From contig FMBT01000350.1 of NCBI GenBank assembly GCA_900095095.1, positions 1 through 64,000 on the forward strand: 64,000 bases of DNA. The letters are read 5' to 3'. The stretch's first letter is position 1, and every line of letters begins with the position of its first letter. Source of the DNA: Fragilariopsis cylindrus CCMP1102. Taxonomy: Eukaryota; Bacillariophyta; Bacillariophyceae; Bacillariales; Bacillariaceae. Shown one piece after another: positions 41,686 to 53,190 of the stretch. Made by a program: the position numbers and the translations under genes. A model generated the notes under the pieces. It made no database searches and was not told the origin of the DNA. It saw only the letters and a list, made by a program, of their open reading frames with translations.

Positions 41686-44600
41686 TCAATCTTGAGACAA
41701 AAGCATAGCAAACAAGCTTTTTCCAGCTTCCGTGCCTTCGTTAACTGAGGTATCAATTTTCTTTTTCTTCTTCTTTTTGCCATTTTTATTCTTTGGGGTC
41801 TCTGCAATACCTACAGGCTTGGTAGGAAATTGATTAGACGGGGGTTTCTTATCGTCCTCTTTTGCTATCAGAGTGTCCAAACCATCACATTTTGAGATCA
41901 GATCATTTATTTTGGTGCCATCGTCGACTGCCACCTGCTCAGCATTATCTTTCTTCTTCTCTTTGGCTAGTACCTGGCGAGCAATGGTCTCCTCCCGATC
42001 TTTTGCTACGAGTTCCTTCATTTTGTTCACAGCAGCTTCCCGCTGATCTTCACTTCCTCCTTTTACTGTCACAGTCAAAGTTTTCTTATCAACATCGATC
42101 CTGCATTTGTAGTCTTCTTCGATAGATCGAGCGACAACTCCTTTCTGCCCAATGACCACTGCAGCGTCACGTTCTTTTTCTAGAGAAAGTGTTAGTGTTG
42201 CATTGGCTTTCTCCTGCGTTACTAACCATGTGTCGATGGCCCCCTTTGCAGTCTTCACTTTCGAGGCTTCTCCACCGATGTTGAAATTATGGAGACCTTT
42301 CTTAACTCTTTGAATCTCCACTTCATATTTGGCCGACAATTCCTTCACGTGCGATCCACCCTTCCCAACGAACTGCGGTACATATGTATTTGGAATGAAA
42401 ACAAAAGCGTTCTCACTACGAGCTGTTTCGATAGCAGCGAGGATGGCTTCTCGAACTTCCTGTACTATATCTTCGGACTCACCAACTATGGTGATAGTAC
42501 GCGATTCTTTAGACACATCAATCCTGCAACCTTTGTATTTGGCTCGTAACAGCGAAACTTTACTCCCATTTTTTCCAATGATGATAGGCAATATCCAGGA
42601 ATCTGACGCACTAACTTCAAGAACATAAGCTAGTCGCTCTGCAAGCTCTATTTCTTGTTTTATTAACTCTGATGCCTTCTTTACCTTTTCTTCATCAATA
42701 GATCTTAGCACAATAAGACTTAGGTCTCTATCGAGGTAGACGGTGACACCACCAGCTTCAGCAGAAATTTGGGCTAGTGCAGAAGCTTGACCTACCGACA
42801 AAAATAAAGGTTTGGTAATTTTCACCCTACTAATTTCGTTCGGGAGGATAAAATCAAGAAATCCATATACCTGATCCTTCGCTCTTTTAACATTGCTGCG
42901 CTTACCACTGATCGATATAGATCCACCTATTAGATCAAGTTCTACCTTCGCCCCACATTCAGTTGTCATTCGTTCAAAATGTGATTGGTCACGTGCAGTA
43001 TTTCTGACCTTTATAAATTGGGAGGCGTCGAGTTCGATATATATTTTGTATTCTCCAGTTAGCATTTCGTTCAGGAGTGACATGGCATCACCGACATCGT
43101 GGAAAGTGCCTTTTACTACGACTTTGTTATCTACAATACTCAGACCTACGGGTACATGTAGACCGATTTTTTTAATGTACCCTTTCTTTTCCAAGGACTC
43201 TTTCTGTTCGTCAGAAATAGATATACTTTGGATGACGCGTGCGGACGCTACCATTTTTCCAACTTCTATCCTACAATCAGCAACAGCCTGATCTGGACCT
43301 CGAATGGTAACGACATGTGCCTTCGAAATGTTGATTGTAACGCCATCATATTTCTGCTCCAGCTGTTGCCGTGTCTTCCCTCCTTTTCCTATGATGATAC
43401 CAACAACTTGTTCGCTTACGGTCAACTTCGCCACGCTATTACCATCGCCACCGTTCAGGTATTGATTAATTTTCTTAACTGCCTCATCCACCTTATCTTG
43501 CGGCCCACGTACTACCACGCAAAGTCTTTCTCGATCGATCTGAAGTTTGACACCAACATCTTCAGAGAATTGCACAATTTTACTCGTTTTTCCTCCAACG
43601 AGTAGTGCCTCTCCATCTTCTTGGGTGATTGGAACCTCATCAAGTTGATTACTTACAATATAATCCTCGATCGCGGCTTTTCCTTTATGTAGGTCTTGCT
43701 TCTTACCACGAACAATGTAGCAAGAATCGTTCTCGTCTATATCTAACCATACAATTCCATTCAATTTATTCTTAATTCCTGCGCGACTAAGCTCGCTATA
43801 TTGTCTTTTCAGTATGTCTGGATGTGATTTTATACGAAGAACAGAGTTATTATCTATCACCTCTTCTATCTCTTTGCGAACATCATCCAGTACTTCAACG
43901 GTAGTGGCACCATAACAAATCTCGCCAGAGACCCTATCCACTTCTACGAAAGCAGGTTTTCCTCCTGTCATTTTCCTAATTGTTTCTCCTCCTTTTCCGA
44001 TAATTCTTGGAATAACGTAAGGATCGACCGTGAACTTAGCAAAAAGTTGATCAAATTCCTTCATAACATCATGTGCGAATTGAAGTGCTTCAGAAATCAC
44101 AGACTGCTTCGCTTTAACCAGTAATTCGGGATGATCTTTAGCAATATGATCTTTGTTCACAGAGACGTAGCAATTTCCGTTTGGAATACCTTCAATGATT
44201 CTTGCCTGAATAGCCTTTATGTGACGTCCATTTTCTGCAAGGATAATGTTCTTCGTAATGATATTTATATTAATAACTTCCACAACTTCCCTATTATCAT
44301 TCATCAATTCTTCGACGTCGTTCAATAGAGCCACAACCACGCTAGAAGGCCCCGTAAATGTGGCAGTGGTAAGGCCGTTATTAACCTTATCAACTTCGAT
44401 CGTAACTGAGTGTTCCGAACATAATCTATCGATTGTAGCACCTTTCTTTCCTAAAATGATATTGAATTCTCTTCCAACCAATTGTCGCTCTTTCGATGTG
44501 ATATCAAGCTCAGATATTTTCGCTTTGATCTCTTTTAGCTGCTCTGGATTTCCTCGTATCAACAGCTTTCCTCCACTTCGATTGACGTCTATATGCGCAC

Positions 44601-45842
44601 ACTGATATTCTTCTCGTAATTGTTGAAGTACGGTTACGTATTTGGCCATCAGGTAGTTCGATGCAGATTTTCCAATATTGATTTCTTCATCCTCCATTCG
44701 TATAATGATTTCAATTTCTTTCATAGCACGTTCTAAAGATGCCTCACTCCCAGTGATTGTTATTATGTCGGTATCTTTATCTACATCCATAGAAACCTTA
44801 CACAAATCCTGGATTTGTTTCATCATTGATCCGTTCTTGCCAATCACCATTCCTACTCTATGTTTGGGACAATTCATTTCCTTTGTCGATAAATCATTTA
44901 TGCTGCAATCCAATTTGTTGGCCAGTTTCACCTTTCCGAGAGCGGTCTGAATTTCGTCCGTTCCAGTGAAAGTCTCACTCAGGCTGTCTCGAAGAATATT
45001 GAGTTGTTTCTATAGAATATTATCAAGAATATTCGAATAAAATAAAATAAAATAAAACGTCAGAATCGAAAAACTTTCATATACGATGACTTTCTTCTGT
45101 CAATAGAAATAATATTGATCATACATACCTTTACTAATTGGACCTGTTCATCCATTTTGTTGTACTCTTCAACTTGTAGCTTTGTCCTCTTTATAACACC
45201 TATCTCTTTCAAAATCTGACGTTCCTCTGCATTTGAAACACTAGTAATGGTTCGTTTGCGCTCTAAGGCTCTGATGAAAGCAAAAATAGACAGACACAAG
45301 ACGGATAAAAATACAAAAGGTGATGAGCACTTTTAAATAGATGACGAAGTCGAACATCACTGCATGGTCGATAACATTACTGTCATTCTACTAGATATCT
45401 AACTAACTAACGAGGGTATCTTACTCGGCTTTGTCATCCAAGTGCTCAATTGTTTCGCGTTGCCGTTTCGGCATTTTTTTAAATAGTTTTTCTAGCTCCG
45501 ATTGAAGCACTTTTAGTTTCGCCTAAAGGAAAGAAAATGAAATATAGCAAGATACAAAGAAAAAAAGGGGAGAGTGGACAAAGCTTTTTTTTGTCAGTGA
45601 TTGGACAGAAAAAATTCAATTCAATTCAAATCAAATCAAATCAAATCAATTCATTTTCGCCATGACATACATACATGACAGCCCATGTCAGCATTCGATT
45701 TTCGACCAAAATTTACGAAATGATCAGCACCCACAACACAGAGACAATTACAATGTAGTCGATTACTTACGAACTGCGCTTCCTTCTTAGTATTCGACTC
45801 ATCAAGCCGCTTTTGAAGGGTCTGCTCGAGTTCCACGGTCAT
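41686..45842 (-). CDS. Vigilin/Scp160-like multi-KH RNA-binding protein
   Basis: Four exons (45771-45842, 45425-45522, 45129-45270 and 41686-45009) with matching phases give 1211 residues. The short 5' exons encode a coiled-coil leader (MTVELEQTLQKRLDE...). The last exon holds about a dozen tandem KH domains. Good GxxG loops occur in VGMVIGKNGS, IPRIIGKGGET, VGIIIGKGGKT, ILPIIIGKNGS and VPQFVGKGGSH. Others, such as NIILAENGRH and EALLVGGKTSK, are degenerate. The C-terminus is Lys-rich (NKNGKKKKKKK). Vigilin-type proteins bind polysomes and mRNA at the ER in animals and yeast. Loss of GxxG in alternate domains is usual in the family. No frame breaks. Confidence 0.9.
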
Positions 45843-46461
45843 TTTTCAAGTTTTATTTGATTTACCATTTATGAAAACTTGTGATTTTTGTACAAAATAA
45901 AGTTGAGGCCTTTTCTGATGTTCAATGTCTTGAACGAAGTCGCGAAACAAATAATCGATCGTGCGTACTAAGTTATTGGTCGTGGTAAAATTCTAAAGTC
46001 TGTGTTTTTTGAAAATAGTCCTTACGAATAAACAAACACTAACATAAGACCCTAAATATATCATAGGTCCAACGTACTTCAATGATAGTGCTTTACATCG
46101 GTACAGGTATTAGTCGCAAGGAATAATTAGTCATTAGAGTTAAGGCTTAATGCGAATTAACAGAGAAAGTAAAGCGAACGAGAACAACTCAATCTATCAA
46201 ATCACAAATTTCATTCCCACAATCCACAATCCACAATCCATCGATCATCATCATCATCAACGACGACGACAGGGAACAAAACTGCAAGTTATACCACAAT
46301 AGTTCCCATATACGAGAACAGCAACCTATTACCTTCAAACAATTGACAGCTGAAGAAGAAAAAAAGGGAGAAGAACGAAGCAAAAACGAAGTAAAAAATA
46401 AGGAGTTCAACATATATATATTTATGCTACTCGTATTATATTCACAAAAATAATATATATA
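45843..46461. promoter_or_regulatory. Divergent upstream region of multi-KH and LYR-like genes
   Basis: About 620 bp, AT-rich, with a TCA-rich simple stretch near 46,240-46,270. No specific element recognised. Confidence 0.4.
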
Positions 46462-46827
46462 ATGTCATCGTCTACAATTATTGCAAAGGTAGATTTACTG
46501 AAGATATATAAGCAATTATTGAGAGGTTGTCAAACATACCCATCTAAAAATCGTCTCAAGATATATGACTCAGTGAAAGAAGATTTCCGAATGAATAGGA
46601 ACTTGGATCCAAGTTCTGAAAAAGCGAAACAACAAGTACAAATTGCCTACAAGGGATTGAGTCAAGTTCATCAATTTGACAATCGATCTGCTACAAATTT
46701 TTCGGTTAGCTTAGAACAGAATCCATTCCCAAAACCAGATAATTATGAAGATGACAGAACAAAAGCAGTTGACAAAGTGTTGGCTGACGCTGAAGCTGAC
46801 TCTTCGACGGAAAACAAAAATATATAA
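46462..46827 (+). CDS. Small LYR-like (complex 1 LYR) protein
   Basis: 121 residues, one exon. The N-terminal half has the helix pattern of the LYR family (LLKIYKQLLRGC, then SVKEDFRMNRNL), with IYK in place of Leu-Tyr-Arg. LYR proteins are small mitochondrial factors that bind acyl carrier protein and help iron-sulfur enzyme or respiratory complex assembly. The second half (KAKQQVQIAYKGLSQVHQF) also fits the three-helix fold. The C-terminus is acidic and low complexity. Which LYRM it matches cannot be decided. The substitution weakens the call somewhat. Confidence 0.6.
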   Translation: MSSSTIIAKVDLLKIYKQLLRGCQTYPSKNRLKIYDSVKEDFRMNRNLDPSSEKAKQQVQIAYKGLSQVHQFDNRSATNFSVSLEQNPFPKPDNYEDDRTKAVDKVLADAEADSSTENKNI

Positions 46828-46978
46828 AATAAAGACAAATAATATCCAAAGCTCTAAATTTGTTCTCGTCGTCATTACATTTAATGTTTTTTTTTTTCTA
46901 TTGAGATATATATATATATACCACCCATCATTAATTTTACAGTAAAATTATTTATCCTTAACTTTTAAACGGAGCTAG

Positions 46979-49407
46979 CTAGATCGTGAACAATGTGTTA
47001 ACCTGTTGGGGTTGATGACCCAAAAAGCTGATGTCGTCGTATCCTCCTATATCAGGTTTCAACATAACATCGTGCAGGGATTCATAACAGTCGCAGACAC
47101 GCATTGCAATTTTAGTTCTTGCCAACTTCCGTAATGTTGGATCCTTAATGGTATTTTCGAAAGAAGGAATAGGTGGAGAATACAAGGAAGAATAAAATTC
47201 TTTCATGGCACTTTCTGCCTCGTCTTGTGTTAAACCAGGAAAGCTTGCCATTGTCATTCCTTCTACTTGAACACTTTTAAAACGATCCATTGCCGTTACA
47301 AGTGTCCCAAGTCCACACAAATCTAATACATCGGTCGTTTCTTTCTCAACGAGTACATCAATAAGCGCTCTTTCTTTCTCAAACAGTTTTTCTTCCAAAG
47401 ACGCCACCACGGTAGCCGTCAAATCACCCCGTCTCGCAACTGAGATCGATTGCTTTAGCGTAACAGTATCGTCAAGAGTCTTGCATGCTGGGAGAGAAGC
47501 CTCCACGAGAACGTTGCACGACCAATCAAGTGATAATATGTTACGATAAGATGCTGGACATTCGACATCTTCCGCAAAACCAGGCGATTCCTTCTTCACA
47601 TCAACTATACGTACAATCATAGCGTGTGCCAAAGAAGCCTCCGAATCTCCCGTCAAAAGATGGAGTTGCTCCAACATCGCCCCGTAGACTCGGAGTGATG
47701 CCTCGTACGCATTTGTTGCTTCTCCAAGACATTCCAGGACAACAGCAATCAGTGGGTTATCTTTTGCTTCAAGTGCCTCCTTTTCTTTGGCGTTTTTACC
47801 AGAACTTAACTTGGCGATTGATTTATCGAGGGCGGATGCATAGAACAATAAAAGACCGCATATCTCGTAAAGCTGAGTTAAATGAGCTCTTGAGGACGCT
47901 CCCTCTTCCTCGAAATCGTCCATTCCATCATCCGATTCTACATCCTCGTCGTCTTGGCGACGTGCTAAGATAGAAATCACTTGCAAAATACGGGATTTGA
48001 GAGGTCTTGAGATTCCACCCATACTTAATGCCAGAATTTCGGTGACCGTAAGCGGCTTTTCTGCTAAATAGTCTGGATCTTCTTCTGCAAGTGGAATGTC
48101 GTCGTCGTCGTCCTTCTCTTCTTGGTCCGTACCGTAATCTTCTGTTCCTTCCTCTATTTCTTCTCTATAATCGAACAGACCTCTTGCTACATGAGCTTCC
48201 ACTGAAAAGGCTCGGAAGCAAAAGGCAAGCATATCTCCTATATATACGACAGAATCATGCGCTCTCATTTCAATGGGCGGAAGACCATTATGTCCACTCG
48301 TCAATGCCAATAGGAATCGTTTGGTTTCTTCTGATCGACGATTTTGAGCTATTAATTCCAAAAGATGTGAGTAGAAGGCTGGAACATTTCTCAGTGCTTT
48401 GAGAGAACGTCGAACAAACGGATGAGAGAGGATTTCATCCAAACGATCCTCGTCATATTGAGCTGAAACAGAATTTTGTTGTTCATGAGAATGTAGATGA
48501 AGATATTTTTGCAACCAGTGATATAGACGTTCGTAGGCACGTTCTTGCTTTTGTGCCAATGTTTCCATCATACGAAGAGCCGATGAAGCTCCCAAACGAT
48601 TTTCCTCCGACGTACTTGCACCAGAAGAAGAAGAATGCGCAGAAAGATCGGAGAGCCGATGCGATTGTTTTGATGATGTAGTATGTCCAGAGATCCAAAT
48701 GTTCGACCAAGCTCTTTACGGATTACTCGGACTCGCTCTAATGCATTCAGAAAGGCAACACCATTTACATTGGAAGTTTCAACGTCCTCAAATGCGTAGT
48801 GATCAAGTAGACGAGAATCTTCTTCTGATAGATCAAACCGTTCCAAAAATTCATCGACTGCTTCAACTCTCTTACGTGCAACGTTCCGTCGTGCGAAGCA
48901 GTCGCTCAGGACTAATGCTAATCTTTGCTCTTGTCCTAATGAAGAATCGGCCATATTGTCCATACCAACCATACCAGCACCCAGCGTATTGTCATCTCCA
49001 AGGTCATTTGGTACGTCACTGACTGGGTTTTTATCATGGCTTATGGCATTACTACTAGAAGTAGTAATGACGTTCGCATGAATGACTTGGTCAATGCGGT
49101 GTGCAATGGCTGTTGTTTCTGATACGCCCTGTCGAAGTTGCGTTACGGTTTTGAGTAAGGTCTTTAATTCATCCTGCAGTAACAAAGCTTGTTGTAAAGC
49201 ATCCTGTTCAATTGCGACTCTTACAGATCGAGAATCTACAGTAAACAAGTCATCTTGATGACTCGGAAGATGAGCCAATGCATCCAAGGCAGCCTTCATC
49301 GCGGGAGTATCACTCCGAACTTCTAACGCTCGAGAAACTTTCGACGAAAGCATATTATTCTGGCCCGAACTGCCGGGATCGGACATTTGTACGATTCCAG
49401 ACACCAT
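46979..49407 (-). CDS. COG6: Conserved oligomeric Golgi complex subunit 6 (COG6)
   Basis: The N-terminal part (from 49407) has the coiled-coil COG6 pattern, with FARRNVARKRVEAVDEFLER. The larger C-terminal part has KQERAYERLYHWLQ, NRRSEETKRFLLALTSG, and IEMRAHDSVVYIGDMLAFCF. These are strong COG6 landmarks. COG6 belongs to the B lobe of the COG tether that guides vesicles in retrograde Golgi traffic. The two parts lie in different frames. One base missing from the A-run at 48,697-48,699 (T-run on the coding strand) would join them through a Ser-rich linker, giving about 810 residues with no other fault. The protein is longer than animal COG6 (about 650), owing to acidic and Ser-rich inserts. 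Confidence 0.88.
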
Positions 49408-50422
49408 AGTTTCTTTTTCGTGACACTTCCTAAACAGATTTTGAATTTGAAGCGGTTAAACAGATCAATTATGTCCCCCGCTTATACTTAGAGCAGCTGA
49501 AAACAGTTGGAGGTATTGAATATGGGACGGATACCTCTCGAGTTCAAAAGGAAATGTGGATAAGATAAGCTCAGGCTACTTCTTCGCTTGTTCCGAAGCA
49601 TTTGAATGGGTATGTAACACATTCGACTAATAATAGTACGATGAGAAAATAGCACAAAAGGATAAATTTTGTTTTTCGTTCGGGTTTCTTAAATAACGCC
49701 TAAGTTAGTTCCATCTATTATTTAGTGGAAGATTAAAGATAAGATACAGTAGTAAACAATCATATCTTGAAAAGTAATATATCTATTCTTTATAAGCTGA
49801 AAACATTGTTACAACAGCTAACAGCACTATTCATTTTACAAATAGCAACATAACCTTAAGGAAGGAAGGAAAGTGATGTATGGATATGTGATGACGTGCC
49901 TGTGGTAATGAATTATGTTGCATGCAGATCCTCCTGTACCATCAAGTGTGTAATAGTGGTTCTTTTATTAGCAGATATATATATATATATATATATTTGC
50001 CATGACTTTCAATCTAATATGTTCGTGTGTACTAAGGATAAAAAGCAAGGACAAAAAGATTCATAGAAAAAATTGTTTAATGCGTCGTTGTTTTTTTAGA
50101 AAGTACTATGATGATGTAAAAGTTGCAGTCTATATCTATTCAATATTATTTTTGTTGCAAAATTAAACCAAAAGATCGTTATGATGCATGTCGATACGTC
50201 CATGATCAAAGACGACAAAGAAAAAATTTCATAAAAACGATTCTGATCCCGTCTCTCATGCAAGAAAGCCGGCTTGAACAGACCGTGCAACAATGGTCTG
50301 TGATAGTATTTTGATAAGATGGAAAGCAAACATAACATGAACATGCGATCATAATAATGTTTTACATAATAAGAAATAATAATCCCTTCATCTCACAGAT
50401 AATAAAAAACAATACTGTTCAT
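49408..50422. other. Intergenic, no gene seen
   Basis: About 1 kb, AT-rich, with a (TA)n run near 49,976-49,996. Minus-strand open frames at 50,096-50,344 could be a further 3' exon of the Nudix gene (a donor GTACGT lies at its end), but nothing supports this strongly. Confidence 0.4.
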
Positions 50423-51066
50423 TCAGAATTCAACGTACCTTGTGACAAGCGCTGTTAAGCCCCATATTTTCTTTCCACATTTGGTTGGATAGACAGGAGT
50501 GTCAAATTGGAATCGTTCCGATCGTTCGGTTGTTTCAACTTCAATTAATTCCTGTAAACTAATACAGAAAACTTCATCAACTTCGTCAGGTGAACCAGGA
50601 AATGGAAATGACGGATGTCTATTGTCACCAAAAGTTCTTGATGGAAAATAGCTATTATTGGTGTTACCGGTGTCCCTACTATAGATGGTAACGATGAAGC
50701 TTTACCAATAATTTCTACTTCATCCCATGGATAATTATCATGTCCTAATAGTTCTTCTTGTGCCTCTCGAATCGCTGTTGCTTCTAATGAATCATCCGAT
50801 GTTTCGTCATAATGTCCACCAGGAAATGAAACTTCCGAAGCATGAGTTGGTAGATTACTAGATCTTGTCGTAAAAAGAAGTGATGGTTTTCCTTCATACG
50901 TAACGATTGGTACTAATATAGCAGCTTCACGTTTATGATTATCGGGTGTATTATTCCATATAAAATTCTGTGTTTTTTCTGATACCAACGGAAAGACGTT
51001 GCCTTTGTTCACTGTATTTCGTAGCAACGATTTCAATCGTGGGATGCCTTGATTTACTATCGACAT
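50423..51066 (-). CDS. Nudix hydrolase, NUDT7/NUDT8-like (CoA diphosphatase type)
   Basis: About 214 residues. The Nudix box is clear: GGHYDETSDDSLEATAIREA followed by QEELLG, with the metal-binding Glu residues in REAQEE. Just upstream, LFTTRSSNLPTHASEVSFPG is the NUDT7/8 signature for coenzyme A pyrophosphatases, which split CoA and its derivatives. After PVTPII the frame changes near 50,649-50,660. In the next frame the family C-terminus continues (PFPGSPDEVDEVFCISLQEL, then KKIWGLTALVTR), so one base is probably missing there. I end the CDS at the TGA at 50423; an intron and one further exon are possible. Start chosen at MSIVNQGIPRLKSLL because it precedes the usual N-terminal helix. Confidence 0.82.
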
Positions 51067-51527
51067 TGCTATTGCCCAAATCGTAATAGAGTACTATCTT
51101 CTCTTCGCCATCAGGATGGAATAATTTATTTGTTTCGTCACTGTCGCCGTCGGTCTCATCAAACGATAGTTCGTTAAAGCACAGCTGTAAGTACAATCAC
51201 TAAAGTCTAAACATAAGAGAACAAAAGAAAACATGTGTACGTTGTTATAGTAGCCGGTAGTAAGTAATAGCTCGTCGATAGTTGGCGTTTAATTTCGAGA
51301 TTTCGATTTCATCAAATTCGAGATCGAGATGTGAGGTTAGGATACAGTAATCAGGTTTTTGCGCGTCGTAATTTTACTGACTCAGTCGTGCCACTTTTCT
51401 ACGTTCTATTGAGTACAATTACAGTACGGTATGTTTTGTATTTATTCGTATTTTGCCTCCGACCTCCGACATCATCACAACAACATAAATCATATTTGTT
51501 GCTAAGAATAATTCAATCATAGATAAT
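51067..51527. promoter_or_regulatory. Divergent upstream region of Nudix and MDR genes
   Basis: About 460 bp. The Nudix frame has acidic open sequence further upstream (to 51,196) in another frame that may be a missed 5' exon; the rest shows nothing. Confidence 0.35.
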
Positions 51528-52751
51528 ATGCGTCATCGATCACTCCTGTCGTTTCTTTTCATAACGAGCGAGACGCTTGCTTTTACGGCAAGTAGCAGCA
51601 CCGGCAATATCGACATGAACATAGCAAGTACTAGTAGTAGTACTAGCAGTGTTCCAACAACATTCCGTGCTTTAGTAGCAAAGTCAGCTGGGAAAAGTTT
51701 TGCTGATGTCGCTACAATTACTAATATCGCAGTACCGTCATCATTAGAAAAGGACGAAGTTCTTATCCGCGTAAAATATGCTGGTGTTAATGGTGGATGT
51801 GAAACGTTCCGCGCTCGTGGTGAACACGCCTTTCAAGGAAATAAAGATATAAAAGATTTTCGTCTCGGTGCGGAGGGTGTTGGTTACGTCGTTGCTGTCG
51901 GTTCTGAAGTGATGCAGCAGCAGGGTGATGGTGATGGTGATGGTATATCTGTAGGAGATGCTGTTTGCTTTGTTGGATCAGCTTTTTCGGAATATACTAC
52001 ATCCAAGGCCAAAATGTTATGGAAAATTCCAGATGCTAAGCCAGAATATGTTGGGTTACGAATAAGTGCTCTAACGGCGTGTGCTATGTTAGAACAGACC
52101 GGTAAAATTCAAACAGGAGAAACCATTTTAATTACAGCAGCTGCTGGTGGTGCTGGACACTTTGCTGCACAGCTTGCGAAACTTGCTGGATGTAAGGTTA
52201 TTGGAACATGTGGATCAAATGAAAAAGTTCAAATATTAAAAGAACTTGGTTGTTGTGATCATATAATAAACTACAAAGAACAAGATATTCAAACAGAATT
52301 AACGCGTATTGCACCGAATGGTCTCGATGTTGTATTTGAAGGAGTTGGTGGAGAAATATTACAAATTGCTCTTGATAATTTAAGTCCGAGGGAAGGATAC
52401 TACAAGTTGGTTACATATCTGAATATCCTCATAATAATTCGAATGAAGATGATACTGATACTGATACTGAAATACCTCAAAAAAAAGAACGAACTGAACG
52501 CATCTGAATTGTTTTGGAAATCTCAAACCGTTCATAGAGGGAAACAAACCATTTACGGAAATGCTTGGCCAAAAGACTATAAACTTATTGCTGGATGCAA
52601 GGACCGCGTCCTAGACCTTTATGCCAAAGGAAAACTTAAATCGTTGGTAGATGACACCCCTAAGTTTGTTGGGCTTGAATCTGTTAGTGACGCACTTGAA
52701 CACATGCTCAGTGGAAAGACAACTGGCAAAGTAGTCGTAGAGATTCCGTAG
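51528..52751 (+). CDS. Medium-chain reductase, quinone oxidoreductase / prostaglandin reductase 3-like, plastid-type
   Basis: 407 residues as read. The N-terminus is a signal peptide ending LAF|TASS, a plausible plastid bipartite signal. The catalytic part is a zinc-free MDR: VKYAGVNGGCETFRARG, then the NADPH-binding loop ITAAAGGAGHFAAQLAKLAG and DVVFEGVGGEI. This pattern is closest to ZADH2/PTGR3 and reduces alpha,beta-unsaturated carbonyls; the exact substrate is unknown. Residues encoded at about 52,397-52,485 look wrong in this frame. The alternate frame reads QVGYISEYPHNNSNEDD, which fits the family. Compensating errors (one G missing near 52,395, one extra A in the A-run at 52,479-52,486) explain it. 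Confidence 0.88.
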   Translation: MRHRSLLSFLFITSETLAFTASSSTGNIDMNIASTSSSTSSVPTTFRALVAKSAGKSFADVATITNIAVPSSLEKDEVLIRVKYAGVNGGCETFRARGEHAFQGNKDIKDFRLGAEGVGYVVAVGSEVMQQQGDGDGDGISVGDAVCFVGSAFSEYTTSKAKMLWKIPDAKPEYVGLRISALTACAMLEQTGKIQTGETILITAAAGGAGHFAAQLAKLAGCKVIGTCGSNEKVQILKELGCCDHIINYKEQDIQTELTRIAPNGLDVVFEGVGGEILQIALDNLSPREGYYKLVTYLNILIIIRMKMILILILKYLKKKNELNASELFWKSQTVHRGKQTIYGNAWPKDYKLIAGCKDRVLDLYAKGKLKSLVDDTPKFVGLESVSDALEHMLSGKTTGKVVVEIP

Positions 52752-53190
52752 AAAACTAAGATTGCTATGAATACATTTTATCATCTTTCAGTTGTAACCA
52801 ACCACATGCTGCTCACTTCAATTAGAGTGCCTGTAATAACTATCATCATGTATGTACAGTTTTACTTAGCTAGCTACTATAATCTTAATCATCAATCAAA
52901 ATATTGACATTGCAACGTTATTATTTTTTGCATACTTCTTTTCAAATTCTCTGGTTTCGCTCTCTGTCAGAATCGAGTCACGCGCTACAACAAAGCTTGT
53001 CTGTCCCTCATCCGCACGTCATTTTTTTATGTGCGGTTACCGACTTCAAATTTCTCTCAGCGTACACTAACAACAAAAGAGACAGTATCGGATTTGACTC
53101 AGCTCGAGCTTATTATTTTCGACACCGAACAATTTGTATTGTGTAGATCAGTTGAACATTTTTTTTTCACAGCCAATATAGATAGTCATC
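52752..53190. other. Intergenic, no gene seen
   Basis: About 440 bp between two plus-strand genes. It holds the 3' end of the MDR gene and the upstream region of the decarboxylase. No structure noticed. Confidence 0.4.
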